DNA of 64,000 bases, from positions 3,477,001-3,541,000 of the forward strand of contig CP051187.1 in assembly GCA_038087035.1 (NCBI GenBank), in the 5' to 3' direction. The translations under genes and the position numbers were made by a program. A model generated the notes under the pieces. The model made no database searches, was not told where the DNA came from, and worked only from the letters and a program-made list of their open reading frames with translations. Of this stretch, positions 35,613-45,187 are shown one piece after another. Each line of letters opens with the position of its first letter. The stretch's first letter is position 1. Origin of the DNA: Gloeotrichia echinulata CP02. GTDB taxonomy: Bacteria; Cyanobacteriota; Cyanobacteriia; Cyanobacteriales; Nostocaceae.

Positions 35613-35866
35613 TCGGTAGCTACGGGACGGCGTACGTAAAGCGAAAAATAACCAGTGTTGTCAGAAATTTGTTCTACCTGATAGCCAGCCATTCTGAGGC
35701 TATCGGGAACCTGCTCAATTGGCTCTCCTGGGTCTAACCAAACTTCCAGCAAACCGCCTGCTGGCATTTTTTCTAGAACTAGTTTTGTCCGCACAAAATT
35801 AATTGGACAAGGCGTACCGCGCAAGTCCAGTTGAGCATCAGCAGATGATAGACTAGAGGGCTTCAT
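35609..35866 (-). CDS. TusA family sulfurtransferase
   Basis: An 85-residue protein with the TusA signature DLRGTPCPINFVRTKLVLEK, whose CPxP cysteine carries persulfide sulfur. TusA-type proteins relay sulfur for tRNA thiolation or cofactor synthesis; which of these applies here is not clear. It overlaps dnaJ upstream and rsgA downstream by 4 bp each (ATGA junctions), indicating a tightly coupled dnaJ-tusA-rsgA operon. Confidence 0.88.
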   Translation of the reverse strand: MKPSSLSSADAQLDLRGTPCPINFVRTKLVLEKMPAGGLLEVWLDPGEPIEQVPDSLRMAGYQVEQISDNTGYFSLYVRRPVATE

Positions 35867-37002
35867 GATTTAAAAAGATTTCCTAAAAATCCTTCTAGAC
35901 CACCTTTACCAGTGCGATCTCCCTTAATTTTAGCCAGCTTTTCTAACAATTCTCTCTCCTCTGGAATGATTTTAGTCGGAATATCAATTAACACTGTAAT
36001 CAAATGATCACCCCGACTAACAGGATTACCCAAACGTGGTACCCCGCGATTTTCCAGTGTTTTGACATCATTTGGTTGAGTTCCCGCCGGAATTTCTAAA
36101 GCAACTGGACCATCTACCGTATTCACTTCCAAGCGACAGCCTAAAATTGCCTGGAGGTAGCTAATTTTGATGGTTGACAGAATATTAATCCCATCTCGAT
36201 GGAAACCTTCCTCCTCATTGACAAACAAATACACATACAAATCACCAGCAGGTCCACCCCGTTGTCCTGCATCTCCTTCTTGGGAGATTCGCAAACGGGT
36301 GCCATTATCCACCCCAGCGGGAATGGTAATTTTCAGCTTCTTAGTGATTTGATTTGTGCCTTTACCGTCACAAGCATCACATTTATCTTCAATTACCATT
36401 CCTGTACCATTACAGGTAGGGCAAGTGGAAACTTGAGTGAAGCTACCAAAAGGCGTTCTTGTCACCCGGCGCACTTGACCCGAACCGCTACAAGTCGAAC
36501 AAGTCCGAGGGCGAGTTCCTGGTTTTGCACCCGAACCGCTACAGACATCACAAGTTTCTAGATGAGAAATCCGAATTTCTTTTTCACCGCCAAATACCGC
36601 TTCGCGAAAATCTAACTTCAGGTCTAGTCGCAGGTCATCACCCCGCGAAGGTCCGCTGCGCCGTCTTTGTTGCGTCGGACCACCCATTCCCCCAGCAAAA
36701 CCACTGAAAATACTTTCAAAAATATCAGCAAAACCGCCCATGTCGCCCATATCTTGGTAGCCAGCGCCAGCAGCAGCAGCACCAGACACACCAGCTTCAC
36801 CAAAACGGTTGTAACGCTCTCTGGTTTCCGGTTCAGAAAGCACTTCATAAGCGCGGTTAATTTCCTTAAAACGCTCCTCCGCACCCGATTCTTTGTTCAC
36901 ATCTGGGTGATACTTCCGGGCTAGGCGGCGGTAGGCTTGTTTAATTTCTTCTTTGTCGGCGTCACGAGAGACACCCAAAATTTCATAATAGTCGCGGGCC
37001 AT
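35863..37002 (-). CDS. dnaJ: Molecular chaperone DnaJ
   Basis: A 379-residue type I Hsp40. The J domain (residues 1-70) contains the HPD motif in RKYHPDVNKESG. A G/F-rich linker (GGFADIFESIFSGFAGGMGG) follows, then the zinc domain with four CxxCxGxG repeats: CDVCSGSG, CSTCSGSG, CPTCNGTG and CDACDGKG. The C-terminal substrate-binding domains are complete. It works with DnaK and GrpE encoded next to it. It is first of a coupled dnaJ-tusA-rsgA group and is separated from dnaK by 0.9 kb of repeats. Confidence 0.96.
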   Translation of the reverse strand: MARDYYEILGVSRDADKEEIKQAYRRLARKYHPDVNKESGAEERFKEINRAYEVLSEPETRERYNRFGEAGVSGAAAAGAGYQDMGDMGGFADIFESIFSGFAGGMGGPTQQRRRSGPSRGDDLRLDLKLDFREAVFGGEKEIRISHLETCDVCSGSGAKPGTRPRTCSTCSGSGQVRRVTRTPFGSFTQVSTCPTCNGTGMVIEDKCDACDGKGTNQITKKLKITIPAGVDNGTRLRISQEGDAGQRGGPAGDLYVYLFVNEEEGFHRDGINILSTIKISYLQAILGCRLEVNTVDGPVALEIPAGTQPNDVKTLENRGVPRLGNPVSRGDHLITVLIDIPTKIIPEERELLEKLAKIKGDRTGKGGLEGFLGNLFKS

Positions 37003-37925
37003 ATAGCAAAGGTAAAAGTTAGAAGGAAGAAAGCAGAAGGCAGAAGGTAGAAGGCAGAAAACAGAAGGCAGAAGGTAGAAGTTAATTTTTGTTAATAATT
37101 GATTTTACCTTTTCTGCTTCACAAAAATCACCAGCAAGTTTTGAACAACAGATACTTTCGTCGTGGGAGACGACAAAAGCTATGGGAGTTACGAGTACAA
37201 TTCTAGTTTGTTCGCAATTCTAACTGCCTGAGACTGTCTCTTTTTCAATTGTGTTATTTAGGCACGGATAACCCCGCCCCTTAACCAGAGGTGCTAGCCG
37301 TACCATGAGGTGTGGAAAACCCACCAAATGAATTTTTGCATCTGTACTGGGACACCATCTACCCCACATTAATTAGCCTCTACAATCTAGCAAACTTAGG
37401 GCTTGGGGATTGCACTTCGGCTCCGCTCAGTGACCAGGGATTGGGGACACTTCGACAAGCTCAGTGCATCGCTGGGGATGGGTAGAAGTTCAAATTTTGG
37501 CTTCGGAACTCGAAACTTCAGCCTCAGAACTCTAAACTTCAACCTCAGAACTCAAAACTTCAGCTTCCGAACTCAGAATTTCAACCTCAGAACTCGGAAT
37601 TTCAACCTCAGAACTCGAAACTTCAGCTTCCGAACTCGGAACTTCAGGTTCTGAACTCGGAATTTCAACCTCAGAACTCGAAACTTCAACCTCAGAACTC
37701 GAAACTTCAGCTTCCGAACTCGGAACTTCAACCTCAGAACGCGAAACTTCACTTTCTGTTGATTAACCCCCAATCCCCAATCCCCAATCCCTGGTAACAG
37801 AGCGGAGCCGTTCGCGTAGCGTCTCGCAGAGAAGTGCAATCCCTGGTAACAGAGCGGAGCCGTTCGCGTAGCGTCTCGCAGAGAAGTGCAATCCCTGGTA
37901 ACAGAGCGGAGCCGAAGTGCAATCC
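37003..37925. repeat. dnaK-dnaJ intergenic repeat region
   Basis: Three repeat types fill this gap. 37021-37080 holds AGAAGGCAG-like STRR. 37513-37764 holds about twelve tandem 21-bp units (consensus AAACTTCAACCTCAGAACTCG with a CAGCTTCCGAA variant). 37790-37925 holds nearly three copies of a roughly 53-bp unit containing CGGAGCCGTTCGCGTAGCG. Open frames on both strands through the 21-bp array exist only because 21 is a multiple of three. No gene is supported. Confidence 0.85.
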
Positions 37926-39887
37926 CTAATCTATCGCCTCATAATCCACTTGTGCGGTGCTTTCTTCCTCAAAATCAAAGTTAAATTGTGGTATTAGAGT
38001 TCCATTAATTGGTTGCTCCTGTTCTGGAGGTAATGAACTCTCAGCACGCTCGTTTAGGTGATCACCATTTTGAGTGTGTACATGGTTGTACACATCAGCA
38101 CCAATGGCAAATAAAGTTTGTTGGAAGTCTTCTAAGTGCTGCTGAAATTCTGTAATGGAAATACTAGAATCAGTCATTGCTGCTTGGAGTTGTAAGACTT
38201 TTTGTTTCGCCAGGTCTTTCACCTGGTCGCCGATAAAATCACCATTATTTTTTAAAGTCGATTCGTAACTAAAAAACAGATGATCTGCTTGGTTTTTCAG
38301 TTCAACTAGTCGTTTGCGTCTTCTATCTTCTTCAGCAAATACTTCGGCGTCTTGTCGCATCCGTTCTACTTCATTAGTATTCAAACCACCTGTATTGGTA
38401 ATCCGAATGCTTTGTTCCCTACCCGTACCTTTATCTTGGGCAGAAACTTTGAGAATGCCGTTAACATTGATTTCAAAAGATACTTCAATTTGAGGGACAC
38501 CACGGGAAGAGGGGGGAATTCCGGTCAACATGAATTTGCCGAGACTTTTATTATCCCACGCCATTGCCCGTTCGCCTTGCAGGATGTGAATTTCTACCGA
38601 AGTTTGCCCATCTATTGCTGTAGAAAAAATTTGGGATTTGCTGGTAGGAATTGTGGTGTTACGTTCAATAATTTTGGTAAATACTTCTCCTAAAGTTTCA
38701 ATTCCCAGAGACAGGGGGGTGACATCTAATAACAGGAGATTATCAACTTCCCCACCTAGTACCCCAGCCTGAATAGCCGCCCCCAGCGCCACAGCTTCAT
38801 CAGCATTAACAGAGCGATCAGGTGCTTTGCCATTAAAAAACTTAATCAGGGCGTTTTGGACTGCGGGAATCCGAGTAGAACCACCTACCAAAATAATCCG
38901 ATCTATATCTTGTGGTTTGTGTCCTGCGTCTTTCAACGCCTGGATCATTGGTTCGATAGTAGCTGTAATTAAATGCCCTACCAGTTCTTCAAATTGTGAG
39001 CGGCTCAGTTCCATTTCTAGATGTTTAGGGCCTGTTTCATCAGCAGTAATAAAGGGCAAATTAATTGAGGTACTCATCATACTAGAGAGTTCAATTTTGG
39101 CCTTTTCTGCTGCTTCTCGCAGGCGTTGCAGTGCCATTTTGTCTTGGGTAAGATCTATTTTCTCTTGTTGCTCGAAGAGTTCCATCATCCAGCGGACAAT
39201 ACAGTTATCAAAATCGTCGCCACCGAGTTGGTTATTACCACTAGTTGCTTTAACTTCAAAAACTCCATCCCCTAGTTGGAGGATGGAGACATCGAAGGTG
39301 CCACCGCCCAAGTCAAAAACCAAAATTAGCTGTTCTTGGTCTTGTTTATCCAAGCCAAAAGCTAAAGCCGCAGCCGTTGGCTCGTTGATGATCCGTAAAA
39401 CTTCCAGACCAGCAATTGTACCAGCATCTTTAGTTGCTTGTCTTTGGGCATCAGTGAAATACGCTGGTACGGTGATCACTACCTGACTAACCGATTCGCC
39501 CAAAAAGTCTTCCGCATCCTGTTTGAGTTTTTGCAGGATCATAGCGGAAACTTCTTGCGGTGTGAAGTTACGTCCGCGAATTTGCACATCAATTGTATCG
39601 TCTCGGCCTTTGATACAGCTATAGGGAACGCGATCGCGTTCTGTTTCCGTGTCTTCCCAACGACGACCGATGAATCTTTTGATACTAAAGATTGTATTTT
39701 CGGCGTTGGTAACGGCTTGGCGTTTTGCCATCTGGCCAACCAAGCGTTCACCACCCTTACCAAAGCCGACAATACTAGGAGTGGTGCGTCCGCCTTCGGA
39801 ATTGGCGATCACAATTGGTTGACCACCTTCCAACACAGCGACGCAGCTGTTAGTAGTACCTAAATCAATTCCAATAACTTTCCCCAT
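37926..39887 (-). CDS. dnaK: Molecular chaperone DnaK (Hsp70)
   Basis: A 653-residue Hsp70. Signatures are GIDLGTTNSCVAVLEGG at the start, VITVPAYFTDAQRQATKDAG, VFDLGGGTFDVSIL, and ILVGGSTRIPAVQ. The substrate-binding domain has LLLDVTPLSLGIETLGEVFT. The acidic C-terminal tail (FNFDFEEESTAQVDYEAID) differs from the EEVD type. Cyanobacteria usually have several dnaK copies; this one is in the grpE-dnaK-dnaJ neighbourhood and thus likely the general DnaK2-like type, though the copy type is not proven. Confidence 0.96.
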   Translation of the reverse strand: MGKVIGIDLGTTNSCVAVLEGGQPIVIANSEGGRTTPSIVGFGKGGERLVGQMAKRQAVTNAENTIFSIKRFIGRRWEDTETERDRVPYSCIKGRDDTIDVQIRGRNFTPQEVSAMILQKLKQDAEDFLGESVSQVVITVPAYFTDAQRQATKDAGTIAGLEVLRIINEPTAAALAFGLDKQDQEQLILVFDLGGGTFDVSILQLGDGVFEVKATSGNNQLGGDDFDNCIVRWMMELFEQQEKIDLTQDKMALQRLREAAEKAKIELSSMMSTSINLPFITADETGPKHLEMELSRSQFEELVGHLITATIEPMIQALKDAGHKPQDIDRIILVGGSTRIPAVQNALIKFFNGKAPDRSVNADEAVALGAAIQAGVLGGEVDNLLLLDVTPLSLGIETLGEVFTKIIERNTTIPTSKSQIFSTAIDGQTSVEIHILQGERAMAWDNKSLGKFMLTGIPPSSRGVPQIEVSFEINVNGILKVSAQDKGTGREQSIRITNTGGLNTNEVERMRQDAEVFAEEDRRRKRLVELKNQADHLFFSYESTLKNNGDFIGDQVKDLAKQKVLQLQAAMTDSSISITEFQQHLEDFQQTLFAIGADVYNHVHTQNGDHLNERAESSLPPEQEQPINGTLIPQFNFDFEEESTAQVDYEAID

Positions 39888-40207
39888 GCTTATCAGTTTT
39901 TTTAAGGTTTTATTTGATCGTGATGTTTCGCCGACTACGGAAACCTATGGATAAACCCGGATGCTGGTGGCAAGGGAGAAGTTTAAGCAAACAAATGTAT
40001 ACCAGAGCCAGCGCCCAGAGATCTCCTCTGGAGGCTTGTGTGTAGTCTAGGGGGCGTCTTTCACAGAGCCGCACTCTGTGTGAAAGCTTCTACCGCAGGG
40101 CTGCGTAATTTCGGCAAACCGTCAACAGCCCTGTGGCGGATGAGAAGACGATGCTCGCCTTTACTGGAACCAAAGCACTTGTGGTCAGTGAGGCGAGCAA
40201 CTACAGA
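39888..40207. other. grpE-dnaK intergenic region with hairpins
   Basis: 320 bp without a gene. It carries a strong inverted repeat CTTTCACAGAG / CTCTGTGTGAAAG (40058-40086) and a second pair built on CCGCAGGGCTG and CAGCCCTGTGGCGG (about 40092-40140). These may be transcript structures between grpE and dnaK. No CIRCE operator was recognised. Confidence 0.5.
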
Positions 40208-40954
40208 TTAACTGAAGGCTTGACTCGACTGATTTTCTTGTGCTGGTGGTGCATCTGCCTTTGGTGCAGCTACCTTCACCATTGCATGACGTAGCACGCG
40301 TTCACCCAAGAAATATCCGCGTACTAACTCTTCTAACACTGTTCCTTCAGGATGTTCATCCGTAGGTTCCCGCAATACAGCCTCATGCAGGTTGGGATCG
40401 AATTCTTGACCTTCAGGGCGCATAGGGGATACACCTAGGCGTTTCAAGCTATCTACTAATTGTTTGTAAACACTTTGATAACTTTTATGAATGGCCATTT
40501 CGCCCTCACTTTGCGGTTTGAGGTGCGATCGCGCCCGCTCAAAATTATCGACTACTGGGAGCAATTCCAGAATCGTGTTCCGCTTCACCTGCAAATCTAA
40601 CTCTTCTTTTTCTTTTTGCGTGCGTTTGCGATAATTCTCAAAATCTGCAGCAATCCGCATATACTGAGTACTACGCTCTTCTACTTGTGCTTTGAGAGAC
40701 TCGATTTGTTGAGCCAATTCTCCTAAAGCTGCCGTTTCCACTTCTGTTGTTTCAGTCGCAGCAACGCCATTTTCTGGGGATTTTGCTGTATCTACATATA
40801 CATTGGTTTGGGCGGGCACTTGCTCTGTAACCTCGCTACCAGATTCGTTGGCGTTGATTGGGGCTGAGAAATCACTGGTCATCGCTTGCTTTACCTCTAT
40901 TGGTTCACCCAATTGCTGGCTTGTATTGTTTACCTGTTTATTTTCGTCGATCAT
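40208..40954 (-). CDS. grpE: Nucleotide exchange factor GrpE
   Basis: A 248-residue GrpE that promotes ADP release from DnaK. A long, acidic, poorly conserved N-terminus (about 75 residues) precedes the coiled coil (GELAQQIESLKAQVEERSTQ, then YMRIAADFENYRKRTQKEKE). The beta domain has GVSPMRPEGQEFDPNLHEAV and VLEELVRGYFLGERVLRHAM, which are the family signatures. It is upstream of dnaK on the same strand. Confidence 0.95.
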   Translation of the reverse strand: MIDENKQVNNTSQQLGEPIEVKQAMTSDFSAPINANESGSEVTEQVPAQTNVYVDTAKSPENGVAATETTEVETAALGELAQQIESLKAQVEERSTQYMRIAADFENYRKRTQKEKEELDLQVKRNTILELLPVVDNFERARSHLKPQSEGEMAIHKSYQSVYKQLVDSLKRLGVSPMRPEGQEFDPNLHEAVLREPTDEHPEGTVLEELVRGYFLGERVLRHAMVKVAAPKADAPPAQENQSSQAFS

Positions 40955-41547
40955 TGTCTAATCATCCGAGATCTTGTATCGGCATGAAGTCAGCAGATCT
41001 TGCAACCGTGAGAATTAACGGGTGGTAACAAAGGCTGATTGCATTGCCGATATTTTTTCTTCGCTGATATCACTGTCTTTTCATTGTGGCAAATCGTGAA
41101 CCCATTTCTTTGGTAAACCCCCCGTCAAGCTAATGGCACGCCTGACGGCAATACTGCGTAGGATTTGCAGGGGAGGCAGGGGAGGCAGGGGAAGCAGGGG
41201 AGGCAAAACTCAACGCCAGCCTCCATTTCTCCCCCTGCTCCAAGAGCTTGCCTCAACCAAGAAATTCCAAAACCTACGCAGTATTGCCATGCCCCATGCC
41301 CCATGCCCCATGCCCCATACCCCATACCCCATGCCCCATGCCCCATGCCCCATGCCCCATACCCCATGCCCCATGCCCACAAGGCCTATCTCCACGAATA
41401 GCCAAGTGCGTAAGTCCTGTAGTAGAGCAATTTTGGGACAAAGCAAACGAAAAATTGTAGACGGGAATTTATTAAATGTCAATGAGAATTCTTTGCCCCA
41501 GATTGGGAATACTTTAATTAAAGGTTTTCCGTACTCATTGTTCATTT
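40955..41547. repeat. STRR region upstream of pilB
   Basis: Two repeat tracts with no gene: 41166-41205 has GGAGGCAGG-type units and 41288-41378 has about thirteen heptamers of CCCCATG/CCCCATA. Several overlapping frames across the tract are artefacts. The divergent promoters of grpE and pilB must lie here. Confidence 0.85.
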
Positions 41548-43560
41548 ATGTCCTACTCGTCATCACAACGGCGCAGTACCGCTTTAACTACAAAAACAGA
41601 GTTTTCTCCCTTTGGCACAAAGCTGGTGCAAACTGGCTATGTCAATAGCGAGCAGATGAGACAAGCCCTGGTTGAAAGCCGCAAATCTAGCATACCGCTG
41701 ACGGAAATGCTAGAGTCAATCACTGGGCGACAACTATCACCTGAGTTACTTAGGCAGTACAAAAAACAACAGCTATTTGAACTAAAAATACTATACGGTG
41801 TTGAATCCCTAGATCCGGAAGTCAAGCAACTTGCTGATACGATGATGGGAGCGCTGATTGAAACCCTCATCCCGGTGGATATCTGTCGTCGGCATCGGTT
41901 AGTACCACTATCGAAAAATGAACACCAAAACCCCCACAGTGTTTTAGTGGCAATGGTCGATCCAGATAATCTGGAAGCTTCGGATGATCTCAACCGCATT
42001 TTGCGCCCACAAGGCTTGACATTGCAGCGGATGGTGATTACCCAGGAGGATTACCAGCAGTTAATTAATCAATATTTGGATGAATTGGCTGTTCGGCAAA
42101 AACATATAGAGCAAGAAAAGTATACAGACATCAATCAAGATTTAGAAAATCTGGGCAATCTTGACCTAGAAGATGCGCCCGAAGATATGGAGGCTGACCT
42201 AGGGGCGGCGATGAAGGGTGCAGAAGACGCCCCAGTTATTAGCCTGGTCAACAGAATCCTCGCTAAAGCTTTGCATGAAAAGGTTTCTGATATTCACATT
42301 GAACCCCAGGAAGAAAACCTCCGCATTCGCTTTCGGAAGGATGGGGTGCTGCGTGAGGCTTTCGACCCCCTGCCAAAGAAAATTATCCCGGCGGTGACAG
42401 CCCGATTTAAAATCATCTCCAACCTAGACATTGCTGAACGGCGTTCACCCCAAGACGGACGCATCCGCCGGATGTTTGAGGGACGTAAAGTGGATTTCCG
42501 CGTAAATACTTTACCCAGTCGCTACGGTGAAAAGATAGTACTGCGGATTTTGGATAACTCCTCAACCCAATTAGGATTAAATAAATTAATTACTGATCCT
42601 GAAACTTTACGAATTGTCCAAGATATGGTAAGTAAACCATTCGGACTGATTTTGGTGACTGGGCCGACTGGTTCTGGCAAAACCACCTCATTGTATTCTG
42701 CACTAGCAGAAAAGAACTCTCCCGGAATTAACATCAGTACCGTAGAAGACCCAATTGAGTATAGCTTACCAGGGATTACTCAAGTACAGGTGATTCGAGA
42801 AAAAGGCTTAGATTTTGGTGCCGCTTTGCGGGCGTTCTTGCGACAAGACCCTGATGTACTGCTGGTGGGTGAAACGCGGGACAAGGAAACCGCAAAAACG
42901 GCAATTGAAGCCGCCTTAACAGGTCACTTGGTATTAACTACTTTACACACCAATGATGCCCCAGGAGCGATCGCCCGTTTGGGAGAAATGGGTATTGAAC
43001 CGTTCATGATTTCCAGTTCTCTGATTGGTGTCTTAGCACAACGTTTGGTGCGACGTGTCTGTTCTGATTGTCGTATTCCCTATACTCCCACAACTGAAGA
43101 ACTGGCTCGTTACGGTCTATCGGCTTCCCAAGAGGTCAACATCACCTTCTACAAAGCCAATAGCTTATCAATAGAAGCAATAACGGAAGCTAAAGCCAAA
43201 GGTAATCTTTGTCCAAGTTGTAATGGTGTTGGCTACAAAGGCCGTTGTGGTGTTTACGAAGTAATGCGAGTCACCGAAAACCTGCAAACCTTAATCAACG
43301 AAGACGCGCCAACCGAACGCATTAAGGAAGTCGCAGTGGAAGAAGGGATGAAAACCTTGCTGGCTTACAGTCTAGATTTAGTCCGTCAAGGTGCCACCAC
43401 CCTCGAAGAAGTCGAACGGGTAACTTTTACCGATACTGGTTTAGAAGCAGAATTAAAAGCCAAGCGCAAAACTGGTCTTACCTGTCGGACTTGCGAGGCC
43501 ACATTAAAACCAGAATGGCTAGATTGTCCCTACTGTTTGAGGCCTCGATTTGAAGACTAA
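41548..43560 (+). CDS. pilB: Type IV pilus assembly ATPase PilB
   Basis: A 670-residue GspE/PilB-type hexameric ATPase powering pilus extension. The N-terminal MshEN-like domain (GTKLVQTGYVNSEQMRQALV) is followed by the RecA-like core: VSDIHIEPQEENLRIRFRKD, Walker A GPTGSGKTTSLYSAL, the Asp box STVEDPIEYSLPGITQVQV, Walker B QDPDVLLVGETRDKETA, and the His box TTLHTNDAPGAIARL. A zinc motif is seen as CSDCRIPY and CPSCNGVGYKGRCGVYEV. It has an extra C-terminal CRTCEATLKPEWLDCPYCLR cysteine motif, which fits cyanobacterial PilB. First gene of pilB-pilT-pilC. Confidence 0.95.
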   Translation: MSYSSSQRRSTALTTKTEFSPFGTKLVQTGYVNSEQMRQALVESRKSSIPLTEMLESITGRQLSPELLRQYKKQQLFELKILYGVESLDPEVKQLADTMMGALIETLIPVDICRRHRLVPLSKNEHQNPHSVLVAMVDPDNLEASDDLNRILRPQGLTLQRMVITQEDYQQLINQYLDELAVRQKHIEQEKYTDINQDLENLGNLDLEDAPEDMEADLGAAMKGAEDAPVISLVNRILAKALHEKVSDIHIEPQEENLRIRFRKDGVLREAFDPLPKKIIPAVTARFKIISNLDIAERRSPQDGRIRRMFEGRKVDFRVNTLPSRYGEKIVLRILDNSSTQLGLNKLITDPETLRIVQDMVSKPFGLILVTGPTGSGKTTSLYSALAEKNSPGINISTVEDPIEYSLPGITQVQVIREKGLDFGAALRAFLRQDPDVLLVGETRDKETAKTAIEAALTGHLVLTTLHTNDAPGAIARLGEMGIEPFMISSSLIGVLAQRLVRRVCSDCRIPYTPTTEELARYGLSASQEVNITFYKANSLSIEAITEAKAKGNLCPSCNGVGYKGRCGVYEVMRVTENLQTLINEDAPTERIKEVAVEEGMKTLLAYSLDLVRQGATTLEEVERVTFTDTGLEAELKAKRKTGLTCRTCEATLKPEWLDCPYCLRPRFED

Positions 43561-43836
43561 TGGTCATTGGTCATTAGTCATTAGTATTGGTCAAGGACAA
43601 ATGACAAATGACAAAGAGTAATGAGTAATGAGTAAGGAGTAATGAGTAATGAGTAATGAGTAATGAGTAATGAGTAATGAGTAATGAGTAATGAGTAATG
43701 AGTAATGAGTAATGAGTAATGAGTAATGAGTAATGAGTAATGAGTAATGAGTAATGAGTAATGAGTAATGACAAAGGGCAAAGGACAAAGGACAAATGAC
43801 AAATGAAAAATGACAAATAATAAAGGACAAATAATT
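43561..43836. repeat. STRR array between pilB and pilT
   Basis: Mostly GAGTAAT heptamers (about 20 units), bordered by TGGTCAT and GGACAAA/TGACAAA units. It runs right up to the pilT ribosome-binding region (AAAGGAC at 43823-43829). The minus-strand Ser-Leu-Leu-Ile-Thr-His-Tyr frames are artefacts. Confidence 0.93.
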
Positions 43837-44964
43837 ATGGAATTAATGATTGAAGACTTGATGGAACGGATGATTGAAATGGGTGGTTCGGATATGCATT
43901 TATCTGCAGATTTGCCACCTTACTTCCGCATTAGTGGCAAACTTACCCCCATAGGCGATGAAAAATTGACTGCTGATCAGTGCCAAAGACTGATTTTTAG
44001 TATGCTCAATAATACCCAGCGTAAAACATTAGAGCAGACTTGGGAGCTAGATTGTTCTTATGGTGTTAAAGGTTTAGCACGCTTTCGGGTTAATGTCTAT
44101 AAAGATCGTGGTTCCTATGCTGCTTGTTTGCGTGCTTTAAGTTCTAAAATTCCTAACTTTGAAAAATTAGGTCTGCCAGATGTTGTGCGAGAAATGACAG
44201 ACAAGCCCAGAGGTCTAATTCTAGTCACCGGACCTACAGGTTCTGGCAAAACTACCACTCTAGCGGCAATGATTGACTTAATTAACCGCACCAAAGCCGA
44301 GCATATTTTAACAGTAGAAGACCCAATTGAGTTTGTTTACGAACCTATTAAAAGTTTAGTTCATCAAAGGCAATTAGGGGAAGATACAAAGAGTTTTGCT
44401 AATGCTTTAAAAGCAGCTTTACGGGAAGATCCAGATATTATTCTGGTGGGAGAAATGCGAGATTTAGAAACAATTTCCTTAGCTATTTCCGCAGCAGAAA
44501 CAGGACACTTGGTATTTGGAACATTGCACACCAGTTCTGCAGCCCAGACCGTTGACCGGATTATTGACGTTTTCCCCCATGAAAGACAAACTCAAGTGCG
44601 GGTACAGTTGTCTAACTCCTTAGTTGCAGTATTTAGTCAAACCTTGGTACCAAAGAAAAACCCTAAACCGGGTGAATATGGTCGGGTAATGGCTCAGGAA
44701 ATTATGATCATCACTCCCGCTATTTCCAACTTGATTCGAGAAGGTAAAACTTCTCAAATTTATTCAGCTATTCAGACTGGCGGAAAATTGGGGATGCAAA
44801 CTTTAGAGAAGGTTTTAGCTGATTATTACAAAGCGGGAACTATCTCTTTTGAAGCCGCGATGTCTAAAACTTCTAAACCAGATGAAGTTCAACGTCTCAT
44901 TGGTACAACAGCACCGCCACCTGCTGCTGGTGCAAAACCTGGCGCCGCTGTTAAATCTCATTAA
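43837..44964 (+). CDS. pilT: Type IV pilus retraction ATPase PilT
   Basis: A 375-residue PilT. Seen are the N-terminal GGSDMHLSADLPPYFRISG, Walker A GPTGSGKTTTLAAMID, the Asp box LTVEDPIEFVYEPIKSLVHQ, Walker B REDPDIILVGEMRDLETI, and the PilT-typical GTLHTSSAAQTVDRIIDVFP. I use ATG 43837 (MELMIEDLMERM); nine upstream codons in frame lie within STRR sequence. PilT depolymerises pili and drives twitching motility or phototaxis. The order pilB-pilT-pilC suggests one transcription unit, but the repeat array upstream and 223 bp before pilC may separate expression. Confidence 0.95.
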   Translation: MELMIEDLMERMIEMGGSDMHLSADLPPYFRISGKLTPIGDEKLTADQCQRLIFSMLNNTQRKTLEQTWELDCSYGVKGLARFRVNVYKDRGSYAACLRALSSKIPNFEKLGLPDVVREMTDKPRGLILVTGPTGSGKTTTLAAMIDLINRTKAEHILTVEDPIEFVYEPIKSLVHQRQLGEDTKSFANALKAALREDPDIILVGEMRDLETISLAISAAETGHLVFGTLHTSSAAQTVDRIIDVFPHERQTQVRVQLSNSLVAVFSQTLVPKKNPKPGEYGRVMAQEIMIITPAISNLIREGKTSQIYSAIQTGGKLGMQTLEKVLADYYKAGTISFEAAMSKTSKPDEVQRLIGTTAPPPAAGAKPGAAVKSH

Positions 44965-45187
44965 ATTTTCATCTGGAAGTGGAATGTTCTGAGTACTGCT
45001 TTGCATAAAATTGTGGCGAATTGAGGGTGGAAATTTAAACGCAGAGGGACATGGAGTATTGCCAAATTTAATTCGCTACGAATTAATGAAATGCTGTACT
45101 GAGGTAATAAGTTTGTAATCATAGCTGTTGGTATGATTACAAACCAGTTTTTGAATTGTGAATTGTGAATTTTAAATTTAATAATTT

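Noticed and set aside
37513..37764. Possible CRISPR array
   Set aside because: Units are contiguous 21-bp repeats without unique spacers, and no cas genes are present in the window.
37403..37839. Open frames on both strands with Asn-Phe-Ser-Leu-Arg-Thr-like repeats
   Set aside because: Product of a 21-bp tandem array (multiple of three); no start signals or homology.
38827..39486. 219-codon frame antisense to dnaK
   Set aside because: A shadow of the dnaK codons; long antisense frames are common opposite dnaK.
41125..41545. Frames rich in Met-Pro-His-Ala or Gly-Met-Gly upstream of pilB
   Set aside because: They translate CCCCATG heptamers and have no independent support.
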